A DNA stretch of 64,000 nt from Patiria miniata (GCF_015706575.1 NW_024037065.1:2046001-2110000), one strand, 5' to 3'. Positions 51,680-63,617 are shown, numbered from the stretch's first letter. Notes: a model not told the origin generated them from the sequence alone. Numbers and translations are program-made.

Positions 51680-54600
51680 TATCTAGATTGCGGTGACCAT
51701 AAGCGAGCGTGTGTATTCCATCCGATAAAATGTACCTCTTGGTATCCAACGGACTCAACGACAATTTATCTAGCGATATGGTGTAAAGGATGTGTTTTTC
51801 AGATCTAATTTGAGTCATCGTTTCTGTTTTAGATTTATTTTTAAAGATGCAGTCGTAGTAGTGCCGGTGTTTTAATTTTTTGTCAGTGACCGATTTTGTG
51901 ACCCCCTTGGCTTTTTTAAGAGTGATGTTGTTGTCATCCGCTAAAATCGAGTACATCTTAGGTCTTATGCAAACGGCTTCTTGAATGACCTTACCTCCAA
52001 ACTCGTCTTTAAATTTACCGATCACTTTCTTATTGGTTGAGTCGTATAACTCGTGATCCAGATTGTAATTCGAAAAGTCGTAGTGTTGCCCGTGAGATCG
52101 CATGTCTTTGTATATGTCATCCGTGTAAACGACAATCAACAGACTGTCCGTATCCGTATACATCAACCTGATTTGATCTCCGTACTTGTCTTTCAATCGG
52201 TTGTAATAAAAATCGTACATCAGCGTCTTTGAGAGATCTAAGATGCTCACTCCGCAGTAAATGGGTTTGTTTAACAAGGTTTTAGTCTTGTACGTTTCGA
52301 CAAACGACAGGTCACATTCTGGAAACGGCGTTGTTGTTTTATAGCTCGGTTTTTGAATTATTTTTTTGTATTTTTCTTGATCGCTCTCGTTATTGTCTCT
52401 CAGTAGGTAACCGTCTATTCGATTTCTAACGTTTTCCATCGTCTTACCAAACACGCTGTTATTCATGAGTTTAAAAAAGTCTTTCTCAAAATCAGAGGTC
52501 GCTTTTGTTCGGAGTTGTGTGTTTTTATCGATGTAAGATTTCATCCAAGGCGCTTGTTTAAATTTTAACACGCGATGTACCTTTTTTAGTTTCAAACCGA
52601 GATCGAGGTACATCTGCAACGTAACGTAGTGCAACACGTATTTTTGTTTTGGATTAAGCGTACACGTTAATTTTTGTACGTCGCTACTAGGTTCGATATC
52701 CAATAACTCGTTTTGATAATCAGACATCCAATCTTGGGGTATGACCATATTTTCGGGTGCTAGGGGATAATCGTTATGCTTAGCGTGTAGATCGTCCGGG
52801 TAATCGAGGTCTACTTCAAAAAAGTAACCGGTGTTTGACGTTTTCTTAAGCGTTAATATTCTTTCTTCGGTAAACGGTTTCGAGGGTGTCCATTTAAAAT
52901 CGCTGTATGGTAGATATTGACTCATAGCCCAACCGTACAGATTGTTGGCATCCAGATAAGCGATATAACTAGAGGGTTTGTTTGAATCGTAGTTATCGAG
53001 ATATTGATTATTGGCTTTGTGATGTCTCATTCCACCCACGCTCGATATGCCTCCTCGTTTTGCTTTTTCAAAAAATAAATGTTTGTCTACGTCTTGCAAT
53101 AGTTCGAGTTTAACTTCCGAGTGTTTTAATAGAGCATCCCACGACAATCCGGGTGCGGTGTAATAATTGGCTGGATCTAACCCGTAGTTTGTAATGCACG
53201 TTCTTCTGAAGTTTTCAAATACGCCTGCAAGTAATAACGTATCGGTAGTCACGTACAAGTCGTGATATTCTCCTAGATTTTGTATATTAAACTCGTTCCA
53301 CACGCGTTGAGCTCTGTCGTAGTCTTGTTGCGATATATGTTCGTCTTTTAGTCTGCTATAAAACTTGCCGATGGGTGGTAGGCTGGTCTCTTGAAACTTA
53401 TCAAACGAGTTCATATATTCGTAGGGATAAATTCCTTTTTGTAATAGTAAGTCAGGATGTTTAAAATGCTTTTTGAGTAGCTGAAACGACTCTTTTGGAC
53501 AAGCTTTCACTAATTTATCCAACGATGATGCCATAAAACTAAACGAGTCTAAAAATCGTAGATTTCCTATCGAAAACGAAATATACTTTTCTGAATTTTT
53601 AGCGATCACTTGTATTTCTGTTTCACTATCGTATTCTGAAATACTCTGCATGATCAAATGCGCGTCGTAATTTTGTAAATTGTGAAAAAAGACCGGTATC
53701 GGTGTACAACCGGGTTTAATTTGTAGTTTGAGGTTACAATAAGCGTGTGCGGCACCCCTATATTTACCAGTGACGTGGCAGTGATCTCTCACCTTTCTAA
53801 ATTTATTAATGCTCTTTTTGCAGTCGAGACATTTAGACTCGATAAATCCCTTACTATTTTTGTACTGATATTCTTTCTTTTGTTTTATCGTCTTGGGTTC
53901 TCTGGGTTTCTGGCACTGACAGTTGCTCGAGTAATTGGGATAAATTGGTTTTTCACAAATCCAACACGCGTTTGTTTTATCATGATGGTCTTTAGCTCGC
54001 TCGTTAAATTTCATGGTTTGGGGTTTTTCAAATATGCAATTGATATCGCTTTGTAATTGTAACAGCGTCGTTATAAATCTAGTTGAAGCGTCTTTGCCTC
54101 TATAAGTCTCTTGATACACATTTTTACCGTCGCATCGGACGACAACTAGCGAATAACCGCTAGCTTTGTGAACGTTAATCTTTTTTGTGTTTGTCTCTTT
54201 GTCTGAGTGAGTAGGTTTAGATGTCAGTGTCTGTGTGGGTGTTGTTGTTTGTAGTATGGATTCAAAGTCAGAATAAATGACAAATGGTGCATTTTGTTTG
54301 TGCCTATAGTTTTTAAATTCTAATATCGGTACGTCTCTTTCGCCTGGTTGCCCGTCTATGTATTTTGGTTTACCCATAGGAAATACAATCTTTGATGGAT
54401 GCGCATCTATACCCTTACAATCGGCGATATGTCTGTCTAATTTGTTTTGATTGGTAAAATGACATAGACATCTTCTACAAAAATATTTCTTACATTTATG
54501 TTTCGTAACGTCGTACATCAACCTCGTAAAATATTTTATCCAACAATAGTGATGCTTGTCACCTTTAGAAATCAAAAGCAGATCGATCTCTTTTGCCCCG

Positions 54601-55655
54601 TAGTTTTTAGACACGTATAATGGATATATCTCACCCTCATAACCATATACGTTTATCGATAAATTATTTTGTCTTTCTATCTTGGGTATCTGATCGACCG
54701 GTGTCGGAAAGTCAACGCCTTTAAAACTGAGTCCGTCGTCTTTGGTATAAATCGACGGTCTGCTTTCGTTGATTTTATATTTAGGATTATTTCTTATTTG
54801 ATTTTTTACTTTGTCTGTGTATAACCCCAAGGCAGATCTCAAACACCATCTCAAACACTCGTCGTCTTTGTTTTGTATGTTGATCATCGCCTGTTTAATT
54901 TTAAGATGTTCGGGTAGGTTTATGTAAGAACTTCCTCTCGCTGGATTATATCTGTTGATGTTTATGTATAACGCCATTATCTTTTTTAAAACCCAACCCG
55001 ATCCTTGATTCGTATACCTTTCATCCTTTTTGAATAGCTCTTCGATCTCTTCTCTTAAAGCCTGTTTTATTTGACTTTGATTTAAAACGGCTTTTGGCTT
55101 GCTATAATGAATAGCTTCGATCGTTTCGATCGTACCATCCGGTTTGGTTTTTTCATATTTTATTTTGATTGTGAGCTCCATTTTTAAACCTCTCAGCTCT
55201 CTCAATTCAGACTTGATTTTATTGACTATTTGTTCCTTGTGCGAATCAAAAAACTTGATTAAATCATGGTTATAAAGTCTGGGGTTTAATTCCCAGTTTC
55301 TGTAGTAATTTCTAAACCTTCTCGTTTCTCTAAAAGCTGACTCTGTAAAGTATTCGGGTTGTCTGTATGTTTTAATCGCCGAGATTAAATCTTTTTTCAA
55401 AACTCGTCCTTTATAACCCGTCGGTACGTATGCTAGATTTTGTTCGTCTACAATCTGTTTGAACTCATAAAGTTTCTTTTTCCTCAAGTTTTTAAATTTA
55501 CTTTCATAATGTTTTATCCCCTCGATGTAAACTTTACGAGTAAGAGAAACATTTTCATTGTGCGGTATATTATACCGCTGTACGTAATCACGCAGCGTGG
55601 CTTTGTTCCATTTAGAATATCCTTTGACGGTCGGTCTGAACATATTACTCTCCAT
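51672..55655 (-). CDS. Protein-primed family B DNA polymerase (Polinton pPolB)
   Basis: I place the start at 55655 (MESNMFRPT), giving 1327 residues. The frame extends 42 codons further, to an ATG inside the inverted repeat, but the ATAATAAAATG leader and the duplicate start at 43253 favour the internal one. In order there are two SAP-like repeats at the N-terminus, a C2H2-type finger (CRRCLCHF), exonuclease motif I (YSDFESIL) and an endonuclease VII-like zinc/HNH segment (RDHCHVTGKYRGAAH). Then come exonuclease II (NLQNYDAHLI) and polymerase motifs A (YLDANNLYG), B (NNSVFGKTMENVR) and C (MYTDTDSLL). The enzyme would replicate the linear element from protein primers at its ends. The frame is intact and of usual length. 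Confidence 0.94.
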   Translation of the reverse strand: MESNMFRPTVKGYSKWNKATLRDYVQRYNIPHNENVSLTRKVYIEGIKHYESKFKNLRKKKLYEFKQIVDEQNLAYVPTGYKGRVLKKDLISAIKTYRQPEYFTESAFRETRRFRNYYRNWELNPRLYNHDLIKFFDSHKEQIVNKIKSELRELRGLKMELTIKIKYEKTKPDGTIETIEAIHYSKPKAVLNQSQIKQALREEIEELFKKDERYTNQGSGWVLKKIMALYININRYNPARGSSYINLPEHLKIKQAMINIQNKDDECLRWCLRSALGLYTDKVKNQIRNNPKYKINESRPSIYTKDDGLSFKGVDFPTPVDQIPKIERQNNLSINVYGYEGEIYPLYVSKNYGAKEIDLLLISKGDKHHYCWIKYFTRLMYDVTKHKCKKYFCRRCLCHFTNQNKLDRHIADCKGIDAHPSKIVFPMGKPKYIDGQPGERDVPILEFKNYRHKQNAPFVIYSDFESILQTTTPTQTLTSKPTHSDKETNTKKINVHKASGYSLVVVRCDGKNVYQETYRGKDASTRFITTLLQLQSDINCIFEKPQTMKFNERAKDHHDKTNACWICEKPIYPNYSSNCQCQKPREPKTIKQKKEYQYKNSKGFIESKCLDCKKSINKFRKVRDHCHVTGKYRGAAHAYCNLKLQIKPGCTPIPVFFHNLQNYDAHLIMQSISEYDSETEIQVIAKNSEKYISFSIGNLRFLDSFSFMASSLDKLVKACPKESFQLLKKHFKHPDLLLQKGIYPYEYMNSFDKFQETSLPPIGKFYSRLKDEHISQQDYDRAQRVWNEFNIQNLGEYHDLYVTTDTLLLAGVFENFRRTCITNYGLDPANYYTAPGLSWDALLKHSEVKLELLQDVDKHLFFEKAKRGGISSVGGMRHHKANNQYLDNYDSNKPSSYIAYLDANNLYGWAMSQYLPYSDFKWTPSKPFTEERILTLKKTSNTGYFFEVDLDYPDDLHAKHNDYPLAPENMVIPQDWMSDYQNELLDIEPSSDVQKLTCTLNPKQKYVLHYVTLQMYLDLGLKLKKVHRVLKFKQAPWMKSYIDKNTQLRTKATSDFEKDFFKLMNNSVFGKTMENVRNRIDGYLLRDNNESDQEKYKKIIQKPSYKTTTPFPECDLSFVETYKTKTLLNKPIYCGVSILDLSKTLMYDFYYNRLKDKYGDQIRLMYTDTDSLLIVVYTDDIYKDMRSHGQHYDFSNYNLDHELYDSTNKKVIGKFKDEFGGKVIQEAVCIRPKMYSILADDNNITLKKAKGVTKSVTDKKLKHRHYYDCIFKNKSKTETMTQIRSEKHILYTISLDKLSLSPLDTKRYILSDGIHTLAYGHRNLDIN

Positions 55656-55755
55656 TTTATTATAAGAAATATAATATTTTTTTTTTCTCATTTTTTTTGG
55701 AGGGCGATCAATTATTTCATAATCCATGAGAGCTTGACTGTAGTAAAAATTCCCT

Positions 55756-56202
55756 AGGTCACGTGGTGGTGACTCACACATTTTTCAAGGTCGCGTTGTT
55801 TATGCCAAATTTTTATCATACCTCAACACGTTTCAAGGTCACGTGGTGGTGACTCACATATTTTTCAAGGTCACGTGGTGTTGACATCACCTCATTTTAG
55901 CAATGACAGATTTATTTTTTTAACTCCAGAGCGACAGGCCCTGACTTGGCACACATTTTTTTTTTTTCTCTCTCTCTCTCCCGGAGTCAGATTTTTTTTT
56001 TTTTTTTTTTTTTCTCTCTCTCTCTCTCCCGGCGTCAGATTTTTTTTTTTCTCTCTCTCTCTCTCCCGGCGTCATATTTTTTTTTTTTTTTTTTTTTTGG
56101 AGATCGGGGGATTCCCTTTATTTTTAAAATCGAGAGCGGCGGGCCCAGGCACGCCGCAGATTTTTTCGATTTTGGTCCCATACCCCCACCTCCCTTACTA
56201 CT
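55756..56202. repeat. Right terminal inverted repeat of element 2
   Basis: This mirrors 42732-43182, with AAGGTCACGTGG copies at 55829 and 55866, a truncated AGGTCACGTGG at 55756 and CAAGGTCGCG at 55786. The three (CT)n/poly-T units lie at about 55950-56098. The (GA)n and A-run lengths differ slightly between ends. Confidence 0.93.
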
Positions 56203-58797
56203 CAATGTAGATGTAGCTGGTATATCAGAAACTTGGTTCAGCCCCAGCACACCAATTGAACAATTTGGAGTAGATGGATTCCACCTCTCGTCAAAGTGTA
56301 GGAGCACACAACATGGGGGAGGAGTAGCATTATACATGCAGGAGAGTTTGTGTGCACAAACTACTAACATCAAGGTCCCAGACCATCTTGAAGTGGTATG
56401 GATGAAAGCGAGACCCTATCGCCTACCCCGTGAAACATCCATACTCTTCTATGCTGCAGTATATTCTCCACCCAACAACCCACATGAACATGATCTCATA
56501 GAACATCTCCTTGATGGGTGTTGATTATATCAACACCAACTATCCTCATGCCGGTGTCACCATATTGGGTGACATAAATCGATTGGACACAAGTGATCTT
56601 TGCACAGGTACTGGATTCACCCAAATTGTCAAGCAGCCGACTCACAACTCAGTGATTCTCGATAAGATTATCACTAATATTGCCAAGCATTACCACACTC
56701 CAGTAACTAGCTCCACAATCGGAATGAGTGACCATTCCACAATCATCTGGAGCCCAAAGTCGCGACATGCCCGAAATGCAACTAACACTCGGATTGTCCG
56801 CCCAATGAAAGAGTCTGCAATTCGTGATTTCGGTTCATGGATTGTCAACCATGACTGGGAAGAGGTTTACACCAAGTCCTGTGTTACAGACAAGTGCTCA
56901 GCTTTTTATGATACTCTACAAGGAGCTATAAACTCCTACTTCCCAACCCAATCCATCAAAGTTCATTCCCAAGATAAACCATGGATGACAACGTACATCA
57001 AAAACGTCATCCAGGAAAGACAGCAAATATTCCACACTGAACATCGTTCCCCAAGATGGAAGCAGCTTCGCAACAAGGTGAGGCGCATGATAGGCAAAAA
57101 CAAGAGAAACTACTATACGAATCGCGTACAGCAGCACAAGAACGCTAATCCTGCTGAATGGCATACACATATTCGCACTATGTCAAATATGAGTAAAAAA
57201 CATACCATCATTAACCCCCCTCCTGGCGTTAATGTACACAACTCGGAGGATGTCGCGAATTGCATCAACGACCACTTCGTCTCTATATCGAGTCACCTTA
57301 AACCACTCGAAACTGCTTCATTGCCAGCCCACTGTCCAGACCCTCAACCTGACCCAAGAGTACTGAACTATCAAGTCTACGCAGTGCTCAAGAAGACCAA
57401 ATTGGGCAAATCTGCTGGTCCAGATGGTGTCCCCACCAGGATAATTCGTGAGTTTGCTTGTGAGCTCACTGGCCCTCTAACAGACATACTTAACAACTCA
57501 TTTAGCGAAGGAGTCGTTCCACAACAGTGGAAAAAAGCAGTCGTGGTTCCCACCCCTAAAACTACACCAGCTACTTGGGATAAGTTGAGACCCATATCAT
57601 TGACTGATCACTTCGCTAAGGTGGCTGAAGGATTCATCGCGGATTGGCTATTGGATGACATCAACAGCAAGATTGATCCAAACCAGTACGGCAATCGTAA
57701 AGGAGTATCCACGACTCACTATCTAGTGAAACTGTTGGACACCCTTCACAGAAATGCAGATAAACCGGGTACTATGAGCACAGTAGTAGTATCAGACTTC
57801 AGCAAGGCCTTCGATTCAGTAGATCACAACATACTCGCCAATAAACTCGTCAATCTCGGAGTTCGCCCCTCGGTCGTAACATGGATAGCCAACTTCCTGA
57901 GTGGTAGAGAACAGTGTGTCCGCTACCGTGGTGTAACAAGTGACTGGAAACCGCTCAGGGGAGGAGTACCTCAGGGAACACGCATCGGCCCACTTGCATT
58001 TCTGGCACTTGTCAATGATGCAGTAGGGGACATCACACCTACCGTCCTGAAATATGTTGATGACCTAACAATGGTTGGGCATCTGTGACCGGAAGACCCC
58101 ATCGGATATGCACAGTCATCTTGACAACCTTGCCGAGTGGGTCCAGAACAATCACATGAGACTCAACGCTGATAAATGTGCTACCATGCAGGTTACGTTC
58201 GCTAGGGAACTTCCGACCCAACTACCACTCACAATCAACGATACCCCATCCCAGTCAGTCGATGCAGTAAAGATTCTGGGACTGCAAATATCTAAGGACT
58301 TAAAATGGGACACTCATGTCAAATCCATCCTAAAGAAAGCTAATGGCAGGATCCACATGATAAAGACTTTGAAGCATTTTAATATGCCATTACAGGACAT
58401 GGTTACAATCTATTCATGTTATGTTAGACCCATATGCGAATATTCTGCTCCTACTTGGCATTCCGGGCTCACTGTGGTAGAAAGCGAAATGCTTGAGAAA
58501 ATTCAACGTAGAGCCTGTAAGATCATGATGGGCAAACAGTACACTAGCTATGAAAATGCACTTGTTGCCTGCAACCTCAACACTTTGGCTGAAAGGAGGG
58601 AGCAGATGTGCATGAAATTCTTCCAATCGCTGATTGCATCCAAACACTACAGCAGCTGGCTTCCGCCAAGTAGGAGGAATGTTCATCATAGAGACCTCAG
58701 AAACTGCAACAAATACTCCCTACCTCTTTGTAAGACTAAGCGGTACCAAAAAAGCCCAATTGTTTACATGACAAAGATTTGGAATGAAAACCACTAA
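56203..58797 (+). pseudogene. CR1/L2-like LINE, endonuclease remainder and reverse transcriptase
   Basis: The endonuclease resumes at VDVAGISETWFSPS and continues through HGGGVALYMQES to a single-base frame break near 56517. The second frame (56511-58088) holds ILGDIN and the reverse transcriptase with KSAGPDGVP, PISLTDHFAKV, VVSDFSKAFDSVDHNIL, GGVPQGTRIGPLAF and the YVDDLTM catalytic box. A second break follows directly near 58078. The third frame (58075-58797) gives the thumb and C-terminal part with YVRPICEYSAPTWH and LEKIQRRACKIMMG. Two frame breaks plus the Polinton insertion make this copy dead. Confidence 0.9.
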
Positions 58798-59383
58798 TAA
58801 TAACTATCTAGTGGGTCTGACCTCTAGCTGCAATCCTGAATTTTTATGCATTTGTGTTTATGTCGAATTTTTTTTTTCTTTTGTAACATTTGAGTGTTCC
58901 CGTTGTTTTTCTTTACCTTTGACCCCTCCCTTCCACAATCCTGTTGTTCACATAACAACCTCCCTTCCCAGGCCTTCCATCCCCAAGACAACTTCCCTAT
59001 CCTACTTGTATCAACCTCTGCCCCTGTGTACACCCAACCTTTCCATCCTCTTTTCCCAACCTTTTTCATCCTGTGCGGTTTTACAGCCTGTTTGTACAGA
59101 ATTTTAAAAAGGAAGCCTGGTTTTTATTGCATTTGTATTTCACTAAACTGTTTCTCTCGATTTTTACTGTTTGTTTTGTATCTGTGTACTTTAATACCAT
59201 ACATGTTTTCCCAGCTCCATTCCCCTCAACCCGTCCCTATCACTCCCTCCCTTCCTATGCCCTTTCATGATGGTTATTCTTTAAATCTCTGTGTAATTTT
59301 ATTTTTTATGTAACTATTCTGCAATTCCGCTGCTGGCGGCGATAGAATAGAACAATAAACCATTAATAATAATAAATAATAGT
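58798..59383 (+). mobile_element. LINE 3' untranslated region and (TAA)n tail
   Basis: CT-rich noncoding sequence ends in GCGGCGATAGAATAGAACAA followed by TAAACCATTAATAATAATAA, a short-repeat tail of the kind found at CR1/L2-like 3' ends. No further gene is seen. Confidence 0.7.
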
Positions 59384-59434
59384 ATGGCACGCCTGTGTAT
59401 GGAAGGCATACGCAACAAAAAGGCGTACAGCACA

Positions 59435-59703
59435 AGGCCCAACATTTTCCAGTAGGTTTCATAGGGTTAACTCACCAGCTGATCTAGCTCAATTTTGTGG
59501 CCTCTTGCTCGTGGCCCTCCTGACCATACCCACCACAGTGTGCCCGGCAGACGTCCATTTCCTTACATTGGTATGCATGTGGATCATTGCTGCATACATG
59601 AAAATTGGTTAACTTTCCAGCTAGGCTGACCCCCCCCCCCCCCCCCCCCCCCTGGCTCCCGGTCTACGCGGGCAGTATTTCATAGTTTTTCCCCCGACTT
59701 TCC
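59435..59703. repeat. Dispersed terminal-type repeat A, copy 3 (reverse)
   Basis: Reverse complement of 24117-24350 and of the matching part of copy 2, ending CCCCCGACTTTCCGG. It completes the copy cut at 40983. A poly-C run of about 22 sits at 59631-59652. Confidence 0.75.
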
Positions 59704-59716
59704 GGATAAAACAAAT

Positions 59717-61029
59717 GTGATGGTAATATTTAGAAAACCTGCAGATCTGTACAAGAAGAACCATCCAGACTGGGCTCCCTCATTGAAGCTCACTGCAGAA
59801 TCTCGCAACAAGACGTCTTCTGCCAAGCATGATGGTTTAGAGCGGTATCAAAGAGTCTGCGAGCGACAGACAAAACGAGATCAAATGTTGCGGCAGTGAC
59901 ACTGCTTGAATTGTCACATAAAGCAAGAGATGTCCATATGCCATGTGATTCCCCGGAAGTTGATTCTCCATGTGTTTCTGCACCTAGCAGCTCGAGTGCA
60001 TGTCTGACAGTGCTGCATGAAGGAATGAATGACCGTTGAACAACCCACTGTGCAATGTGAGGACCTGTACCAGCAAACAGTTGCTGAATGCCAGAGGCTG
60101 ACTACTAAAAACAGAGAACTGAAGGAGAAGCTGATAGAAACCACCATTTCTGAGGATTCTGTCAATGGCGATAACAAGAAAGTGACTTATTACACTGGAA
60201 TGCCAAGTTTTTTAACTCTTATGGCAGTGTTTGATTTTGTTAAACCATATTTTTCTGATAGCAAGAGAATTGTTTGACTAAATTTCAAAAACTTATCATT
60301 GTTTTGATGGAACTTCGAATCAATTTACCCATACAGGATCTCGCTTACAGATTTCATATTTCCCAACTACTGCATCTAGGCTTTTTCTTACTGTCATTCA
60401 TGTACTTTATTTGCGACTTAAAATACTGATTTTTTGGCCAGAGAGAGAGAACAACTTAGGGAAACAATGCCAATGTCATTCAGGCAATATTTTGCTAAGA
60501 AGGTGGCAGTTATCGTGGATTATTATGAGATATTTGTGGAGCGAACTTCAAACCCCTTGGCACGTGCACAAACATGGTCATCATACAAGCATCATAACAA
60601 TGTAACGTTTTTAACAGCAATAACACCACAAGGCTCAGGTGGTTTTTTTTTTCAAAAGCCTGGCATGTGACTGAAAACAGTGGTTTGTTGGACAAACTAC
60701 TTCCTGGTGATATCATCATGGCCGACAGAGGATTTGATATCGAAGAAAGCATAGGGATGGTGTGTGCTGAACTGAAAATTCCGAGCTTTACCAAAGGAAA
60801 GTCACAATTGTCTGCCTTGGACACCGAGACCACGCGAAACGTAGCACATGTGAGGATACATGAGGAGCGTGTTATTGGTTTGACAAGAAATAAATACACG
60901 ATACTCTCAGGGACAATGCCAATTGACTACCTGTTGAATGAACTTGGAGATGTACCAGCCGTGGACAAAATTGTAACTGTTTGTTGTGCCCTGACAAATC
61001 TTTGTCAATCAGTTGTTCCTTTTGATTAG
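59717..61029 (+). pseudogene. Degenerate DDE transposase (DDE_Tnp_4, THAP/ISL2EU-like)
   Basis: Coding remnants occur in several frames. The first (59717-59899) has a KKNHPDWAPSLKL segment and DGLERYQRVCERQ. The next (60029-60277) has a coiled helix and YYTGMPSFLTLMAVFDFVKP, a hallmark preceding this DDE domain. Then 60434-60670 and 60667-61029 carry [17 protein letters not shown] (catalytic aspartate), [19 protein letters not shown] (catalytic glutamate region) and [13 protein letters not shown]. The order matches DDE_Tnp_4 transposases with a THAP N-terminus (ISL2EU-type). Stops and frame changes at 59900, 60278 and 60665 make it inactive. It lies directly outside repeat A copy 3. Confidence 0.8.
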
Positions 61030-61969
61030 CTGTACTGTGTTTTCAGGTACTGTGTTTTCATGCTGTGTTTCAAGAAAGTACATGAAATTTGAAGAATATG
61101 AGGCTAAGTGTCCTTTCATTTAATTCACCATCTGCAATTTGTTTTTCTATAAAAAGGCAAAGTGCTCTTTGTGCAGTTCTACATGTACATGTACAGCAGG
61201 GTTGACTGATGGTAGACTGTACTAAGCATGCATCACAAGACAGTCCGCAAGACAGACTTAACTGTTCCGGTTACATGTAACACACAAGTCCAATGAATGT
61301 GCAGAATAATATTCAAGCTACACAATCTTCATAAATAAAATTGTATTCACTGTTTTATTATATTATTTAGTACATTATGTAACATGTACATGTAGTATGT
61401 TTTTAAATATATAAACATCCCCAAGAGCAAGAATAAAATTGCCATTATCCATATGTAACATGTACCTGTTGAGAACATGTACTTTTGTGTTTCCAGATAA
61501 TTAATAAATTTGTTAGCTTTTTGTCTAAAATTCTCAATATTATTGTATATTATTTTATTAACACGTTTACAGAGAGATCAAAATGTTATCCAAAAGTAGT
61601 TGTTTTTACCCACTTAACTGCCCTATTTTGTTTGCAGGTAGTCAAACCTAGATAGAGTGACAATCCGAGAGACCAGAAAAAGGGGGCCACTGTGAACAGG
61701 TGGCCACTATGCCAAAGTTTCATAGCACATCCACACTTGATCTAATGTATGTATGATGTCTGACTAAGACTAATGAATGATGAATATCGGAGCCGAAATG
61801 AATGGACAAGGGAGACACGATTGTGCAGGATGGATACCTGGTATGAGAGTGTGTAATTCAGTACGTGCCATTCAGGTCAAGGGTCATAAGCATATACTGC
61901 TCTAGAACACATGCAGTAGAAGGTGGCTATACAAATGCATTGCAATAATGTAAACATTACAGTATGTAT
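61030..61969. other. Gene-poor interval
   Basis: I see no supported gene here; AT-rich with TACATGTACA fragments. Confidence 0.6.
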
Positions 61970-63023
61970 TGTGGCGAAACAGCCGGTGGACTGGTGCGAG
62001 TTTACCATGGCTCGCCTGGTTCCCCGACGTCGTGCGTAGGGTATAGCGCGTAGTCAGAGATTTTAGGCAGTCCGTCTAAAGACGCCGTTGTGTGAACATC
62101 GATTAGTGGAAACTTAGCGTTGAGCTCCGAATCCGAGTAAACCTCGTGCATGTTCGCCGCTGCTGCTATCGGAAGTTTGGGCAACGCGGCGTGCAAGTCA
62201 AGGGCGGATGGTGAGACTTTAGAGTCATAATTAGCAAGCTAGACCTTTTGTTGTAAGGGGAAATCAGCCTGGGTGGCTGTGGGTTGAGCTGGTGACTGGA
62301 GACCTAAGGTTCGTGTGGTATGTGCAGCAGTATTCCCTGGTCGGGAATTGGGTTGCCTGTTGCCTGTCGACCTTTGTCGCCAGGAGTCACCTCGGGGTTA
62401 TAAACCGCGCTCCGTAACCTGAGCCCAGTGATTTCTGTATGCTAGGTTGCATGTGAGGGTTACTCTGGTAAAGTCTTAATCAGTGTGTGCAGTTCATAAC
62501 TTGTTGCTGTTGATCGCACTGGGTGTGCACAGTGAGGTTCTTGCCAATGTGGAATAATCTTTCTAGATAATCGACGAGGTTAATTACATAGAGCCTGGTT
62601 AGGCTGGTTGTTGTAAGCATTGTATAATAAGAGGTTATTGTTGTGTAAGGCTTACTTTATAGGGATAAACCTAGAGCAGCGGGGAACGTTGTTCTGCGAG
62701 GTTTATTGGCCACTCATTGAACCTTAAGCTTGTGTATTTGGATCGAATAAAGAGTTGTTTCTTGTTCTCTAAGACACATGTGTAGTGAGGTTCCCTGGTC
62801 ACCTCTAGGTTGCTTGCCACGTGAACTGGTATTCCTTTAGCGTTGGTATATTTCCAACAAACGGACAGGCCTAGGACTTGAATCCTCCGTTCGTGACGTA
62901 GTCCCCCCTTATTTGCGTGTAACCGCTCATGCGCATGTAAGGTCATTAAATATTTTTGTGGGATAGTCAGCTCTTGTTGGTGTGGGTGTAATTCCTTATC
63001 CATAGACAAGCGAGCGCGCCACA
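61970..63023 (+). mobile_element. Solo LTR of an LTR retrotransposon
   Basis: The 1,054-bp block begins TGTGGCG and ends CGCCACA, a 7-bp inverted repeat with the canonical TG...CA ends. GTAT flanks it on both sides, a 4-bp duplication. Inside, TATAAA at 62399-62404 and AATAAA at 62746-62751 are ordered and spaced as U3/R signals on the plus strand. No internal retrotransposon genes adjoin it, so it is a solo LTR left by LTR-LTR recombination. Superfamily is not determined. Confidence 0.82.
62399..62404 (+). promoter_or_regulatory. LTR TATA box
   Basis: TATAAA in the context GGGGTTATAAACCGCG, 430 bases into the LTR and 342 bases before its AATAAA. Confidence 0.65.
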
Positions 63024-63617
63024 GTATCAAATGTGTACATGTACATGACTGTCAGTGATGCTTATGAATGCCTGGAGTCACTCGGCAATGTTCAAATGTG
63101 ATTGACATAGAAACTATTAGACTCCTTTTGAGTGTTGACAATAGGGGCACCCTCAAGTTTTTTGGCCAAACTGTTACGATGAAAATACAACACAAATAAG
63201 CTCAGGGTGCAAAGTGACCACTGACCATTTCACACAGGTGGCCAGAATACTTAGGTGCATTATTAATAATAATTAATGTTCATATAAACACTTGATGCAC
63301 ACATTAAAAAGATGAAGTGTTCCATGCCATGAGACAAAGCAGAGTTGAATGGAATATTGTATCTTTTAACAAAGATGTTCGTACTACCAAACAAATGAAA
63401 AAAAAAACATTCATTATTTGCTTTACTGGAAAGAGTTCCATACACGGACAATGCTATTTTTTTATGACCAAACTGCACGAAGAAGGGTGTACTTAAAGGG
63501 AAAATACAACATTTGCAAACATCAAACAATAAAACTACCAAATCATTTTGAAATACCTTGCTGGACTGTTAGTGAAAGACAGTGTAAAGCAACCTGTAAA
63601 ATACGGTGGCCCACAAC
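63024..63617. other. Gene-poor interval
   Basis: I see no supported gene here. Confidence 0.6.

Larger units (their letters stand above)
42732..56202. mobile_element. Polinton/Maverick element 2
   Basis: This 13,471-bp element starts AGTAGTAAGG and ends CCTTACTACT, with about 450-bp inverted repeats and a 5-6-bp duplication in the LINE endonuclease. It holds protein-primed DNA polymerase B, packaging ATPase, major capsid protein, penton-like protein, integrase and a set of small membrane proteins in Polinton style. A TFIIB-like gene is an addition. I find no cysteine protease. The polymerase, ATPase and capsid genes are open, while integrase and two small structural genes have frame breaks, so the copy is young but probably not autonomous. 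Confidence 0.95.

Noticed and set aside
42732..56202. Cysteine protease in element 2
   Set aside because: I looked for GxHW, a following D/E and a CGxY-type cysteine in all frames listed and found none.
62671..63030. 119-codon minus-strand frame
   Set aside because: It lies within the solo LTR on the opposite strand and shows no motif.
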